From NCBI RefSeq assembly GCF_009807005.1, contig NZ_WUBR01000002.1, positions 744,001-808,000 of the forward strand: DNA of 64,000 nucleotides. The letters are read 5' to 3'. The notes beneath the pieces are model-generated. The model had not been told where the DNA came from. It made no database searches and saw only the letters and a list, made by a program, of their open reading frames with translations. This document shows, in pieces, positions 43,495-52,532 of the stretch (positions are counted from its first letter, which is position 1; every line of letters starts with the position of its first letter). The position numbers were made by a program, and so were the translations under genes. Source of the DNA: Aurantiacibacter rhizosphaerae. GTDB taxonomy: Bacteria > Pseudomonadota > Alphaproteobacteria > Sphingomonadales > Sphingomonadaceae.

Positions 43495-44880
43495 TCAGAA
43501 TGCTTCTTCGTAAACCCGGCTGATATCGCCGTTCCATTCACCGTGGTATTTATCCAGCAGCACCTGGGCGGGCACCTTGCCGCTTTCCACGATCTCTTTC
43601 AGGGGATTGAGGAAGCCGCTTTCATTGTCACCCATTGAGTTTTGCCGACCACGCGCCACCAGCCCGTCATGCGCGATATCCAGCACGTGGCGGGCAAGGT
43701 CGCGCAAGGTGCCGCCGCGCGGCAGCGGCGCGTCCAGACCCTGCGCTGGCACGGCGTTACGCAGATGCTCGCGCTCTTCCATCGTCCAGCCCTTCACCAA
43801 ATCCCATGCGGCATCCAGTGCGGCATCATCATAGAGCAGGCCAACCCAGAATGCGGGCAAGGCGCAGATGCGGTTCCACGGTCCGCCATCGGCGCCGCGC
43901 ATTTCCAGGAAGCTTTTCAGCCGCACTTCGGGGAAGGCGGTGGAAAGGTGATCCCACCAGTCGCTGGCCGTGGGCAGTTCGGCGGGCAGCGCGGGCAATT
44001 CACCCTTCAGAAAATCACGGAAACTCTGCCCCGCCGCATCGACATAAGTGCCGTCACGATAAACGAAGTACATCGGCACATCGAGCATGTAGTCGACATA
44101 GCGTTCGTACCCGAAATCATCGTCGAACACGAAGGGCAGCATGCCCGTGCGGTGGGGATCGGTGTCAGACCAGATGTGGCTGCGATAGGAGAGGAAGCCA
44201 TTGGGCTTGCCTTCGGTAAAGGGTGAATTGGCGAACAGCGCGGTGGCCAGCGGCTGCAGGGCCAGGCCGGTGCGGAACTTCTTCGCCATGTCGGCTTCCG
44301 ACGAATAATCCAGGTTCACCTGTATGGTGCAGGTGCGCAGCATCATGTCGAGGCCAAGATTGCCCACGCGCGGCATGTGGTTGCGCATGATCTCGTACCG
44401 CTGTTTCGGCATGATCGGCAGGTCTTCGCGCGTCTTGTCCGGCCACATGCCAAGGCCCAGGAAGCCGACGCCGCAGGCCTCGCCCACGGTCTTGCACTGA
44501 TCAAGATGCCTGCCGGTTTCGGCGCAGGTCTGATGCAGGGTTTCCAATGGCGCGCCGGACAGTTCGAGCTGGCCAGCGGGTTCAAGGCTGATCGTTCCAT
44601 CAGCGCCGCTCATGGCGATAGTGTCCACCGTTCCATCGGGGCCGCGCTCAAGCACGGGTTCCCAGCCGAACCGCTGCATGGACATCAGGATATCGCGAAT
44701 GCCACCGTCTTCGCCATAGGTGGGCGCGTGGAAATCATCGGTCTTGAACACCAGTTTCTCGTGCTCTGTGCCGATGCGCCATTGCTCGCGCGGTTTTTCT
44801 CCCGCCTGCATCGGCGCAACCAGCTGGTCACGGCTTTCGATGGGCGGTTCAATCTGCTCGGATACCTTGCGCGTGCTCAT
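43495..44880 (-). CDS. gshA: Glutamate-cysteine ligase (plant/alphaproteobacterial type)
   Basis: 461 residues. It resembles the class 3 (plant and alphaproteobacterial) enzymes rather than E. coli GshA: REQWRIGTEHEKLVF, MQRFGWEPV, TISLEPAGQLELSG, GVGFLGLGMWPDKTRED, MRNHMPRVGNLGLDMMLRTCTIQVNLDYSSE, and SFLEMRGADGGPWNRICALPAFWVGLLYDD. It forms gamma-glutamylcysteine from glutamate and cysteine with ATP, the first step of glutathione synthesis, and could also feed EgtB. ATG 44880. It sits 61 nt downstream of rsmE on the same strand. Confidence 0.94.
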   Translation of the reverse strand: MSTRKVSEQIEPPIESRDQLVAPMQAGEKPREQWRIGTEHEKLVFKTDDFHAPTYGEDGGIRDILMSMQRFGWEPVLERGPDGTVDTIAMSGADGTISLEPAGQLELSGAPLETLHQTCAETGRHLDQCKTVGEACGVGFLGLGMWPDKTREDLPIMPKQRYEIMRNHMPRVGNLGLDMMLRTCTIQVNLDYSSEADMAKKFRTGLALQPLATALFANSPFTEGKPNGFLSYRSHIWSDTDPHRTGMLPFVFDDDFGYERYVDYMLDVPMYFVYRDGTYVDAAGQSFRDFLKGELPALPAELPTASDWWDHLSTAFPEVRLKSFLEMRGADGGPWNRICALPAFWVGLLYDDAALDAAWDLVKGWTMEEREHLRNAVPAQGLDAPLPRGGTLRDLARHVLDIAHDGLVARGRQNSMGDNESGFLNPLKEIVESGKVPAQVLLDKYHGEWNGDISRVYEEAF

Positions 44881-44941
44881 AATTTTCAGCCTCTAGCGCA
44901 TCGGAATCGATTGGCCACCTGCAAATTGCCGCTGTTCCACG

Positions 44942-45721
44942 TCAGTCATGCGTGTCCCAATCGCCGGCCAGCCCCATCCACAGGGCGACAGCGGCGATGG
45001 CGGCGGTTTCTCCGCGCAGAATGCGGGGGCCAAGCGATATGGGCCGCGCAAGGCTGTGCGCGCGGATCGCGGCACGCTCTGCATCGTCAAAGCCGCCTTC
45101 CGGCCCGGTGAGAATAGCGGCCTTGTGCGCGCCCTCCCCCCGCTCCGGGTATTTGGTGAAGGAGAATGCTTCGGCAGCGGGCCTGCCGCCTTCCTCGTCT
45201 GCGAAGAACAACAGGCGATCTTCCGGCCAGCCGCGCAGCAACGCGTCCAGTTTCTGCGGCGCCTCCAGCATCGGCAGCGCGGTGCGGGCGCATTGTTCGG
45301 CAGCTTCTGTCACGATGGTGCGGGCGCGATCGGGGTTCAGCTTGTCCGCCACGCAGCGGCGCGTGATGATGGGGTGAATGGCGGCAACGCCCAGCTCCGT
45401 CGCCTTTTCCAGCACCAGGTCAAACCGGTCTTTCTTCAGCAGTGCAGGACACAGCCAGAAATCGGGCACGCCCTCGCGCTCACGCAGTTTGCGAGTAATG
45501 GAGAGGGTGACGCTGCGCTTTCCCGCCTCCGCCACATTGGCCAGCCATTCGCCCGTCATATCATCGCACAGGATCACCGCATCGCCGGGCGTTACGCGCA
45601 TCACCTTGGCCAGATAATGCCCCTGCTGTCCGTCGATCGCCAGCGTCTGACCTTCGGAAAGCGGACCATCGACAAACAGGCGCGGTGCCGATTTGGGCGG
45701 CCAGGAGGGCGTTGCAGACAT
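44942..45721 (-). CDS. rsmE: 16S rRNA (uracil-1498-N3)-methyltransferase RsmE
   Basis: 259 residues. The N-terminal PUA-like domain (about 1-75, LFVDGPLSEGQ) precedes a SPOUT trefoil-knot domain with ILTGPEGGFDDAE and PISLGPRILRGETAAIAA, the RsmE SAM-binding knot. FDLVLEKATELGVAAIHPIITRR is also characteristic. It methylates U1498 of 16S rRNA in assembled 30S subunits. ATG 45721 is 52 nt from the divergent ubiA gene. Confidence 0.94.
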   Translation of the reverse strand: MSATPSWPPKSAPRLFVDGPLSEGQTLAIDGQQGHYLAKVMRVTPGDAVILCDDMTGEWLANVAEAGKRSVTLSITRKLREREGVPDFWLCPALLKKDRFDLVLEKATELGVAAIHPIITRRCVADKLNPDRARTIVTEAAEQCARTALPMLEAPQKLDALLRGWPEDRLLFFADEEGGRPAAEAFSFTKYPERGEGAHKAAILTGPEGGFDDAERAAIRAHSLARPISLGPRILRGETAAIAAVALWMGLAGDWDTHD

Positions 45722-45773
45722 GGCTTTCCACTAACGGCATGCGGCGCTAACAGGCAAGCCCAAGGAGCCTTGT

Positions 45774-46685
45774 ATGACTGCCGAAACCGTCACGCCCGAC
45801 AGCGAGCACAAGAGCCTGGCCGAGCGCCTGCCCCAGCCGCTGCGCGATTTTGCTCTGCTGGCGCGGTTTGACCGGCCGATTGGCTGGTGGCTGCTGTTCT
45901 GGCCGTGTGCATGGGGCACGTGGCTGGCGGGCGCGGGGCTGCAATGGCAGCTGATCGCGTGGTTCCTGCTGGGCAGCATCGCCATGCGATCTGCCGGGTG
46001 TGTCTATAACGATATCGTGGACCGGGATCTGGACAAGAGCGTGGCGCGCACCGCCAATCGCCCCATCGCCAGCGGCCGTATAAGCCGCAAGGCGGCATGG
46101 GCTTGGCTGCTGCTGCTGTGCGGCGTGGGGCTGGTGGTGCTGCTGCAATTGCGCTGGCAAGCGCAGCTGGAGGCGCTGGGCAGCCTCGCGCTGGTGGCGG
46201 CCTATCCCTTCATGAAGCGGATCACGTGGTGGCCGCAGGCGTGGCTGGGGCTGGTGTTCACCTGGGGCGCGCTGGTGGGGTGGACGGCCTTGCGCGGAGA
46301 CAATTTTGCCGTGCCGCTGGCGCTGTATGGCGGCGCGTTCTTCTGGTGCATGGGGTATGACACGATCTACGCCCTGCAAGACCGGGAGGATGATGCGCTG
46401 GTGGGCATCAAATCCTCCGCCCTGCGGCTTGGCAATCAGGTGAAGCTGGGTGTGGGCGCGTTTTATGCGGCTGCTATCGCCCTGTGGGCCTTCGCCTTCT
46501 GGCAATTGCGCGGTGACTGGATCGCCCTGCTGGCGCTGATCCCGGCAGCGCTGCATCTTGGCTGGCAGGTGGTGACGCTGAATGCGGACGATCCGATGAA
46601 CCCGCTCACCCGTTTTCGCAGCAATCGCTATGCAGGCGCGCTGGTGGCGGCGGCATGTTTCGTGGTGGGCAATTCGGGCGGGTAG
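45774..46685 (+). CDS. ubiA: 4-hydroxybenzoate polyprenyltransferase UbiA
   Basis: 303 residues with about eight membrane helices. The two Asp-rich motifs of the UbiA superfamily are present: NDIVDRDLDKSVARTANRPIASG (first) and YDTIYALQDREDDALVGIKS (second). It attaches the polyprenyl chain to 4-hydroxybenzoate in ubiquinone synthesis at the inner membrane. The start ATG 45774 follows CAAGGAG close upstream. Convergent with the ICMT-like gene after only 3 nt. Confidence 0.95.
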   Translation: MTAETVTPDSEHKSLAERLPQPLRDFALLARFDRPIGWWLLFWPCAWGTWLAGAGLQWQLIAWFLLGSIAMRSAGCVYNDIVDRDLDKSVARTANRPIASGRISRKAAWAWLLLLCGVGLVVLLQLRWQAQLEALGSLALVAAYPFMKRITWWPQAWLGLVFTWGALVGWTALRGDNFAVPLALYGGAFFWCMGYDTIYALQDREDDALVGIKSSALRLGNQVKLGVGAFYAAAIALWAFAFWQLRGDWIALLALIPAALHLGWQVVTLNADDPMNPLTRFRSNRYAGALVAAACFVVGNSGG

Positions 46686-46688
46686 CCG

Positions 46689-48044
46689 CTATTCCGCAGG
46701 CTGCGGCACCGGATCGGCCTTTCGCGGATTGGCGCGACGGATCAGCCGGGAAAGGCGCGCGGTGATCACGCCGTTTTCCTGCATCCAGTCATAATATTCA
46801 CGGTATTTCGGATCTTCGGCCAGAAGGTGCGCCTCCTCCGTGCGGGCGCGCCAGTAATAGATCGCGCTTACCACGCCCAGGAATACCGTGTTGCGCACCG
46901 CGTCCAGCATGGAATCCGAGGTGACCAGAAACGGCATATAGCAAAACCACCAGAAGGCATTCTTCGAAAGATAGGCCGGATGGCGGGTATAGCGATACGG
47001 CCCGTTGGTGATCACCCCGCGATAGGTGAGGTTGGAAAAGCGGATGCCGAACGCCATCGTCGCCCATGCGTATATGCCGGTGAGCAGCACCAGCCACGCA
47101 GCCCAGAGGTACAGCAGTCCCGTGTGGCCGGACAGCCAATAGGCCCAGTCTGCGGTGTTGTATTCATACTGGATCACCCCGCCATCGCCCATGATGCCGT
47201 AAACGAAGGGCGGATAACACAGCAGCGCGGCCACCCAGCCGGCCAGAAACGGATTGCCGCTGCGGATATGCGCATCCAGCGGGCGCATGGTAAGCAGGTA
47301 GCCAACCGTGCCGATCTGCACGTCGATCACGAACAGCAGTTCGAACAATGTCACGCCAAGGCGCACCGGATCGTGCAGGATCGCGGTGCTATCGGCCTCC
47401 ACCACGGCGGCGAAACCGGGTGGCAGGATGCCGATCATGAAGGCGCTGAAAAAGCCCTTGATGATCCAGGCGCGCCAGTGCTTTTTCACCTGCTCGCCGT
47501 CCCATGCCTCCCGCCCCACCAGCATGGCGCCAAAGTGCCAGCAGTGATCTTTCGGGTTCACCATCACCCGGTCGATCCAGAGGATATAGGGCACTGAAAG
47601 GACGAACAATGGCACGATGGCCCAGCCCATCACGCGCATGGCAAACAGGTAGTTCCCATCCCAGTACCAGCGGCACAGCATGTACAGCGCGCCGATGATG
47701 AACCACGTGGCCCAAAGCCCCGCCAGCTTCGTGATCGAGATATCGAGAACGTCGGATGCCGGGCGACGGCGGGACCAGTCGATCCCCGTGGAGGGGTTGC
47801 GATGCACCTTTTCCACCAGCACCGACCATGCGGCCATCGCCAGCCCTGTCATCACCATGGCGGCCAGTGCGGCATTGGGGCCGGACAGGCGGCCACGATC
47901 GTCCGGCCAGCCCATGACGGCGCAGATATCGGGCCAGTTGCGGGCGAACACGATGCACGACAGCAGGGTAACAAGGCCAACCAGCCCCACCCACGGGGAG
48001 ACATCGCTGGCCGGTGGCCGCGAGGGGTGCTTGGTCGCGCTCAT
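46689..48044 (-). CDS. Polytopic membrane protein with C-terminal ICMT/PEMT-type methyltransferase-like domain
   Basis: 451 residues with about ten membrane segments. The last 120 residues hold GPYRYTRHPAYLSKNAFWWF and EEAHLLAEDPKYREYYDWM, the SAM-binding signature of isoprenylcysteine methyltransferase, phospholipid methyltransferases and the sterol-reductase-like fold. The first 300 residues are an additional multi-pass region not found in ordinary 200-residue ICMT proteins. The overall length is closer to ERG4/ERG24 sterol reductases, so a reductase role is a possible alternative. I chose ATG 48044; TTG 48065 lies upstream. No RBS is clear. Confidence 0.75.
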   Translation of the reverse strand: MSATKHPSRPPASDVSPWVGLVGLVTLLSCIVFARNWPDICAVMGWPDDRGRLSGPNAALAAMVMTGLAMAAWSVLVEKVHRNPSTGIDWSRRRPASDVLDISITKLAGLWATWFIIGALYMLCRWYWDGNYLFAMRVMGWAIVPLFVLSVPYILWIDRVMVNPKDHCWHFGAMLVGREAWDGEQVKKHWRAWIIKGFFSAFMIGILPPGFAAVVEADSTAILHDPVRLGVTLFELLFVIDVQIGTVGYLLTMRPLDAHIRSGNPFLAGWVAALLCYPPFVYGIMGDGGVIQYEYNTADWAYWLSGHTGLLYLWAAWLVLLTGIYAWATMAFGIRFSNLTYRGVITNGPYRYTRHPAYLSKNAFWWFCYMPFLVTSDSMLDAVRNTVFLGVVSAIYYWRARTEEAHLLAEDPKYREYYDWMQENGVITARLSRLIRRANPRKADPVPQPAE

Positions 48045-48138
48045 CACCGGCGTGATAGCGCGCAAGGGTTAAAGTGCGGGTAACGCAAACACCGATCCGC
48101 GCCGGATCATTCCACGGCGCGGAGCGGGAGAGCCGGGC

Positions 48139-49506
48139 TTAACGCCAGGCGTGGATCGTGCCGTCGTCGTCCATGATATACAGCATATTGTTCGCCACCA
48201 CCGGAGGCAGCGAGACGCCATCGTCCAGGCGGGTGAAGTCGGCAGCTTCGCCGGTCATCACGTCCACGCTTTTCACATATCCGCGGCTACTGGCGATCCA
48301 CAGGCGGCCGCTGGCCAGCACGGGGCCGGTCCAGAAGATCGGGCCTTCGCGGTCTTCCGCGTCACGCCATTGGTCGAGCTGGGTGAGCCAGCGGATACGG
48401 CCCGTGCTGCGCTGGATTGCCAGCAATTTGGCATCGTCCGTCAGGGTGAAGACCCATTCGCCCACCACGGTGGGGGTGGAAATGCCCGCCAGCGTCAGCT
48501 CCCAGATGCGTTGACCGGTCAGCAGTTCATAGGCAGCCATGCGGCCACCCTGTCCCAGTGCATAAACGCGGCCCTGATCGATGATCGGATCGGCATCCAC
48601 ATCGGTCAGCGTGCCAACCTGCGTGCTGATGGATGTGCGGGCCAGTGCGTCGGACCAAAGCTCCCGGCCATTTTCATAACGATAGGCCACCAGTTCGCCG
48701 GAGGAGAAACCGGCAACCACGGTGCCCTGCCCTGCGGCAGGTGCGGCCACGCCGAACACGCCGGACTGGCCGGATGCCGCGGCGCGTTGCCACACGATAC
48801 TGCCATCGTCGGTATCCAGCGCGAAGACCTGGTTATCCTGCGTCATCACGAACACTTCGTTGAAGGCCAGCGTGGGCGAACCGCGCAGCGGGCCAGCGGG
48901 CTTCACGCGCCAGATTTCCGCGCCGGTTTCCGCATTCAGTGCCACCACATCGCCAACGCCATTGGTGGCGTATACGCGGCCATTTTCGTAGGCAGCGCCG
49001 CCGCCGAATGTCGCGTTCCTGAGGTCGCCCGAAACATCGATCTCGTGCCGCCAGCGGCGTGCACCGGTAGCGGCATCAAAGGCATGGATGACAGCGGCCG
49101 TATCCACGGCAAACAGCATGCCGCCGCCCACCACGGGCGCTGCGGCCAGTCGGCGGGTCTTGGTGGTGCCCTCGATACTGGCGCTCCACGCACGGGTGGG
49201 GTTGTTGGACAAGGTGACATGCCCGGCCACCTTTGCCGCATTGCCGCCCGCCTGCGACCAGGTCTGGTTGGTGGTGGCAGGGGGCACGATAACGGCCACA
49301 TCGGCCAGTGCCGGATCGGCGGAAATATCCGTGGCGATCCGCGACAGGATCGGAATGCGATTGCCGACGGTGGGCGTATCGTCCTTCTTGTCACCGCCGC
49401 CGAAAAGGCCGCCGGAACATCCGGCAAGAGCCAGAGCCAGCATGCTTGCCATCAACGGTGTTGCAAAACGGGTTGCCGTGGGACGCAGCTTCGTCATCGT
49501 CATCAT
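48139..49506 (-). CDS. bamB: Outer-membrane assembly lipoprotein BamB
   Basis: 455 residues. A lipobox (ALALAGC) ends the signal peptide. The mature part is an eight-bladed PQQ-like beta-propeller: repeated blades such as FAVDTAAVIHAFDAATGARRW, VVALNAETGAEIW, VFALDTDDGSIVWQR, AYELLTGQRIWELTL and LAIQRSTGRIRWLTQ. BamB is the BAM-complex subunit that scaffolds outer-membrane protein insertion. The gene follows the YfgM-like gene with an 8-nt gap, as in E. coli yfgM-bamB. Several in-frame ATGs sit at the start (49506, 49503, 49497). Confidence 0.93.
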   Translation of the reverse strand: MMTMTKLRPTATRFATPLMASMLALALAGCSGGLFGGGDKKDDTPTVGNRIPILSRIATDISADPALADVAVIVPPATTNQTWSQAGGNAAKVAGHVTLSNNPTRAWSASIEGTTKTRRLAAAPVVGGGMLFAVDTAAVIHAFDAATGARRWRHEIDVSGDLRNATFGGGAAYENGRVYATNGVGDVVALNAETGAEIWRVKPAGPLRGSPTLAFNEVFVMTQDNQVFALDTDDGSIVWQRAAASGQSGVFGVAAPAAGQGTVVAGFSSGELVAYRYENGRELWSDALARTSISTQVGTLTDVDADPIIDQGRVYALGQGGRMAAYELLTGQRIWELTLAGISTPTVVGEWVFTLTDDAKLLAIQRSTGRIRWLTQLDQWRDAEDREGPIFWTGPVLASGRLWIASSRGYVKSVDVMTGEAADFTRLDDGVSLPPVVANNMLYIMDDDGTIHAWR

Positions 49507-49514
49507 ACTCGCTA

Positions 49515-50318
49515 TTATTCTACAAGCTCGGCTTGCGGCTCTTCCAGAGGCTCGCCAGTCAATTCGGCAAGTGTGGCATCGACATTCTCGATCGCATCGA
49601 CGCCCAGCAGGCCTGCCAGCTCTCTGGCACGGGCGCGCAGGGAATTGGGCACATCTTCATCGCCCGCAATATCGGCCAGCAAGGCGCCGGCTTCCGCCGT
49701 CTTGCCCTGATCGAGATAGGCGTGGGCAACCAGTTCGCCCGCGCTGCCGTAATAGGCATTGTCCGGCACGGCCAATGTGCCCACACGGTCAATCACTTCC
49801 TGCGGGTCCATATCGTCATACCGCGCGGAAACGCTGCGGATCATGGCGATATCGCGCAATTCGGCGGGCGTATCGCCGTTCGCGGCCACCTTGTCGTAAA
49901 GGGCGGCTGCTGCTTCGGGGTCGTCCCGCTCCACCGCCATTGCGGCGCGCAGCATGGTGGCCATCATGGCCGCTCCGCCCTCGCCCTGCTCCAGCGTGGC
50001 CAGTTCGCCATCGGCGATATCGGTGTTGCCCGCTTCCAGCTCGTCAATTGCCTTCACCAGCTCTTCAGAGGCGAGTTCCAGTTCACCCTCGTTGCTGTCC
50101 TGCCAGAACAGGAAACCGCCGAATGCTGCCATGGCCAGCACGAAAGCGATGCCCAGCGGCAAGCCGTATTTCTTCGCAAAGCTGCCGACTTCATCGTGGC
50201 GGACGGCCTCGTCCACTTCGCGCATCAGCATTTCCTGCTCCGCATCGGCGCGCTCTTGCGACTTCGGCTTGGACGAAGGCTTTGCAGGAAGGTTCGGGTT
50301 ACTGGGTGCTTTGGCCAC
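49515..50318 (-). CDS. YfgM-like tetratricopeptide membrane protein
   Basis: 267 residues. A polar cytosolic N-terminus (about 50 residues, KAPSNPNLPAKPSSKPK) precedes a single membrane helix (PLGIAFVLAMAAFGGFLFW). The periplasmic part has TPR_21/YfgM-like helical repeats (TDIADGELATLEQGEG, ATMLRAAMAVERDDPEAA). YfgM associates with SecYEG and periplasmic chaperones in E. coli. Linkage to bamB strongly supports the identity. The C-terminus is acidic. Confidence 0.88.
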   Translation of the reverse strand: MAKAPSNPNLPAKPSSKPKSQERADAEQEMLMREVDEAVRHDEVGSFAKKYGLPLGIAFVLAMAAFGGFLFWQDSNEGELELASEELVKAIDELEAGNTDIADGELATLEQGEGGAAMMATMLRAAMAVERDDPEAAAALYDKVAANGDTPAELRDIAMIRSVSARYDDMDPQEVIDRVGTLAVPDNAYYGSAGELVAHAYLDQGKTAEAGALLADIAGDEDVPNSLRARARELAGLLGVDAIENVDATLAELTGEPLEEPQAELVE

Positions 50319-50457
50319 TATGTGTCGATCGTGCTGGAATGGATATCAAGCCGCGCTCTTTAACGGATGGCACAGGCATTTCAATCGAAGAGCGGACAGT
50401 GTCCCCGCCCGCGTGAACGCCCCATGAAGGGGGTGACAAGTCCGCCCTGCCCGCAAG

Positions 50458-51609
50458 CTATTGAGCGCGCGGGTATTTCTGCATCAGCCCCCAGTACAGC
50501 GCGCGATAGCGTTCGATCATGCGCCGCTCGTCAAATTCGTCACGCGCTTTCTGGCGGTTGGCCTGCCCCATTCGTTTGCGCGTGGCCGGGTCCTGCGCCA
50601 GCCGGGACAGGGACTTGGCCAGCGCCTTTTCGGATTCGGCATCGGTTACTGGGTCCACCAGCGCGGGGCCATTATCGCTGGAAACCATGGAGCCGATATC
50701 CCCCACGCGCGGCGCCACCACCGGAAGGCCAGCCGCCATCGCCTCCACCACGGAGATGGGGAATTGCTCCGAATGGCTGGAAAGGGCGAAGATATCGAAC
50801 AGCCCCACCAGCTTTGCCGGGTTCGCCACAAAGCCGGGCAGGTGAACGCGGTCTTCCACGCCGATGCGTTCCGCCTCTGCCAACAGCGCCTCGCGCTCCG
50901 GCCCCTCCCCTGCGATAACCAGCTGCCAATCCTGCGGCAGCCAGTCCATCGCGCGCACCAGCACATCCAGCTGCTTGACCTGTCGCAGACCCGCCAGCGT
51001 GCCGATCCAGAATTCGTCCTTGTGCTTGATCAGGCCCGGCAGGATGTCGCGCTTTGGCGGCGCGGCATAGGCGCGGGTATCGATGCCGTTGGGAATGCGC
51101 CGCACACGGGTGCGCGGCTGATCCCACACGTTCAGCGCTATATCCTCCAGCCTGGCGCTGGGCACGACCAGCGCCGCGGTGCGACCCAGCGCAATCTTGC
51201 GATACCAGTTGCGGCTCCGCTTCAGCTTTTTCACTTCGTCTTCGTTGAAGCCGTCCTCGTGATGCACCAGCGGCGGCAGCTTGAAGGCATCGGCAAAGAC
51301 GGTGTGCGCCATCACCGCGTCAATCGCGCCCCAGTTATAGGTGCAGACCAGGTCATACCCGGCCATCGCCTTCGCCAGCGCCACCAGCCGCCCCGGCGTG
51401 GGCTTTCCCTTCAATGACGGGAATTTCGGCCAGCTTATGCGCGCCTTCTTACCGATCAGTGCCGCTGCGCCGCGCCTTTCCAGATCGCCCGAAACGATGG
51501 CATGATCCACCTCCCTGCCCCATTCATTGATCAGGCGGACATTGCGCAATTCCTTGCCGCCGGTATCGAAAGTGGAATGCAGGTGAAGGATCTTGTGCCG
51601 CTTGCTCAT
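50458..51609 (-). CDS. Glycosyltransferase family 4 (GT-B fold)
   Basis: 383 residues. The N-terminal Rossmann half starts KILHLHSTFDTGGKELRNVRLI; the donor-binding half has IPNGIDTRAY, WIGTLAGLRQVKQLDVLVRA, LVIAGEGPEREALLAEAE and the E-x7-E-like motif SSHSEQFPISVVEAMAAGLPVVAP. The family moves a sugar from an activated donor to a lipid or polysaccharide acceptor. The acceptor is unknown; no other polysaccharide genes adjoin. Its start overlaps the alpha/beta-hydrolase stop by 4 bases, so the two are translated together. Confidence 0.9.
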   Translation of the reverse strand: MSKRHKILHLHSTFDTGGKELRNVRLINEWGREVDHAIVSGDLERRGAAALIGKKARISWPKFPSLKGKPTPGRLVALAKAMAGYDLVCTYNWGAIDAVMAHTVFADAFKLPPLVHHEDGFNEDEVKKLKRSRNWYRKIALGRTAALVVPSARLEDIALNVWDQPRTRVRRIPNGIDTRAYAAPPKRDILPGLIKHKDEFWIGTLAGLRQVKQLDVLVRAMDWLPQDWQLVIAGEGPEREALLAEAERIGVEDRVHLPGFVANPAKLVGLFDIFALSSHSEQFPISVVEAMAAGLPVVAPRVGDIGSMVSSDNGPALVDPVTDAESEKALAKSLSRLAQDPATRKRMGQANRQKARDEFDERRMIERYRALYWGLMQKYPRAQ

Positions 51610-52469
51610 GCAACCTTCCCCAGCAATCGCGATATGGCATCGAGCGCGATGGGTTCTTCCAGGGTGGGCGCATGGCCAACGCCGGGCACGGTCACGGTGT
51701 CCATCCCGTCAATCTCTGCACCCATGCGGCGGAAGGTGGCATCCGACAGAAGATCGGACAATTCCCCGCGCAGGGCCAGCGACGGGCGGCCTTCCAGCTT
51801 TTTCAGCGCAGGCCACAGGTCCAGCCCCAGATCCGCGCCCGGCTGGCTGAACGGCTCTGCAATTTTCATATCGTAATCGAAGGTGATGCGGCCATTGCCC
51901 GATACGCACATCAGCCGCTTGGTATAGCGCAGCCAATCCTCGATGGCGAAATGCGGATAGACGTGGGATGCGCTGTCCTTCATCGCCCAGGCCGCGTGCA
52001 TCCAGGTGGGATAGCTGCGGCCCTGACCCACGTAATCGCGGATACGCTCCAGCCCGTCCTTCTCTATCACCGGGCCGATATCGTTAATCACCGCGCCTGC
52101 CAGCCTGCCGGCATCCGCCTGCGCCAGCAGCATGGTGATAATCCCGCCCAGCGATGTGCCGATGGCCACCACCTTGCCCAGTTGTGCCTGTTCCAGAAGG
52201 GCGGTCACATCCTCCAGATAATTGGCGGGCGTGTAGCTTGCCGGATCCTTCGCATAATCGCTTTCCCCACGTCCGCGCAGGTCTGCACAAATGATGCGCC
52301 ATTCACCGGCAAAGGCTTCTGCCACAGGTTCAAAATCGCGGGCATTACGGGTCAGGCCGGGGATGCACAGGATCGCCGGACGATCATCGCGCCCTGCATA
52401 ATCGCGGTAATGCAGGGTAAGCCCTTCACTGCTTTCCCACGTGCCGACGGAATAGGCCGCGTCGCTCAA
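51606..52469 (-). CDS. Alpha/beta hydrolase
   Basis: 287 residues of the alpha/beta-hydrolase fold: oxyanion loop LCIPGLTRNARDF, nucleophile elbow GTSLGG (Ser), a late Asp in LRGELSDLLS and the catalytic His in VPGVGHAPTLEEP. The tail resembles esterase/haloalkane-dehalogenase relatives; substrate unknown. It shares an operon with the GT4 glycosyltransferase and is divergent from selO, leaving a 63-nt promoter region. Confidence 0.88.
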   Translation of the reverse strand: MSDAAYSVGTWESSEGLTLHYRDYAGRDDRPAILCIPGLTRNARDFEPVAEAFAGEWRIICADLRGRGESDYAKDPASYTPANYLEDVTALLEQAQLGKVVAIGTSLGGIITMLLAQADAGRLAGAVINDIGPVIEKDGLERIRDYVGQGRSYPTWMHAAWAMKDSASHVYPHFAIEDWLRYTKRLMCVSGNGRITFDYDMKIAEPFSQPGADLGLDLWPALKKLEGRPSLALRGELSDLLSDATFRRMGAEIDGMDTVTVPGVGHAPTLEEPIALDAISRLLGKVA

Positions 52470-52532
52470 ATTTTAAGCCCCTTTGCTCTCACCGCCTTGC
52501 GGCTGGCCCTGCGAAGCGCCACTAATGAATGC

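Noticed and set aside
51672-52532. In-frame extension of selO by about 290 codons upstream
   Set aside because: It is antisense to the clear alpha/beta-hydrolase gene. SelO proteins start near MRHEPQP and have the normal length without it.
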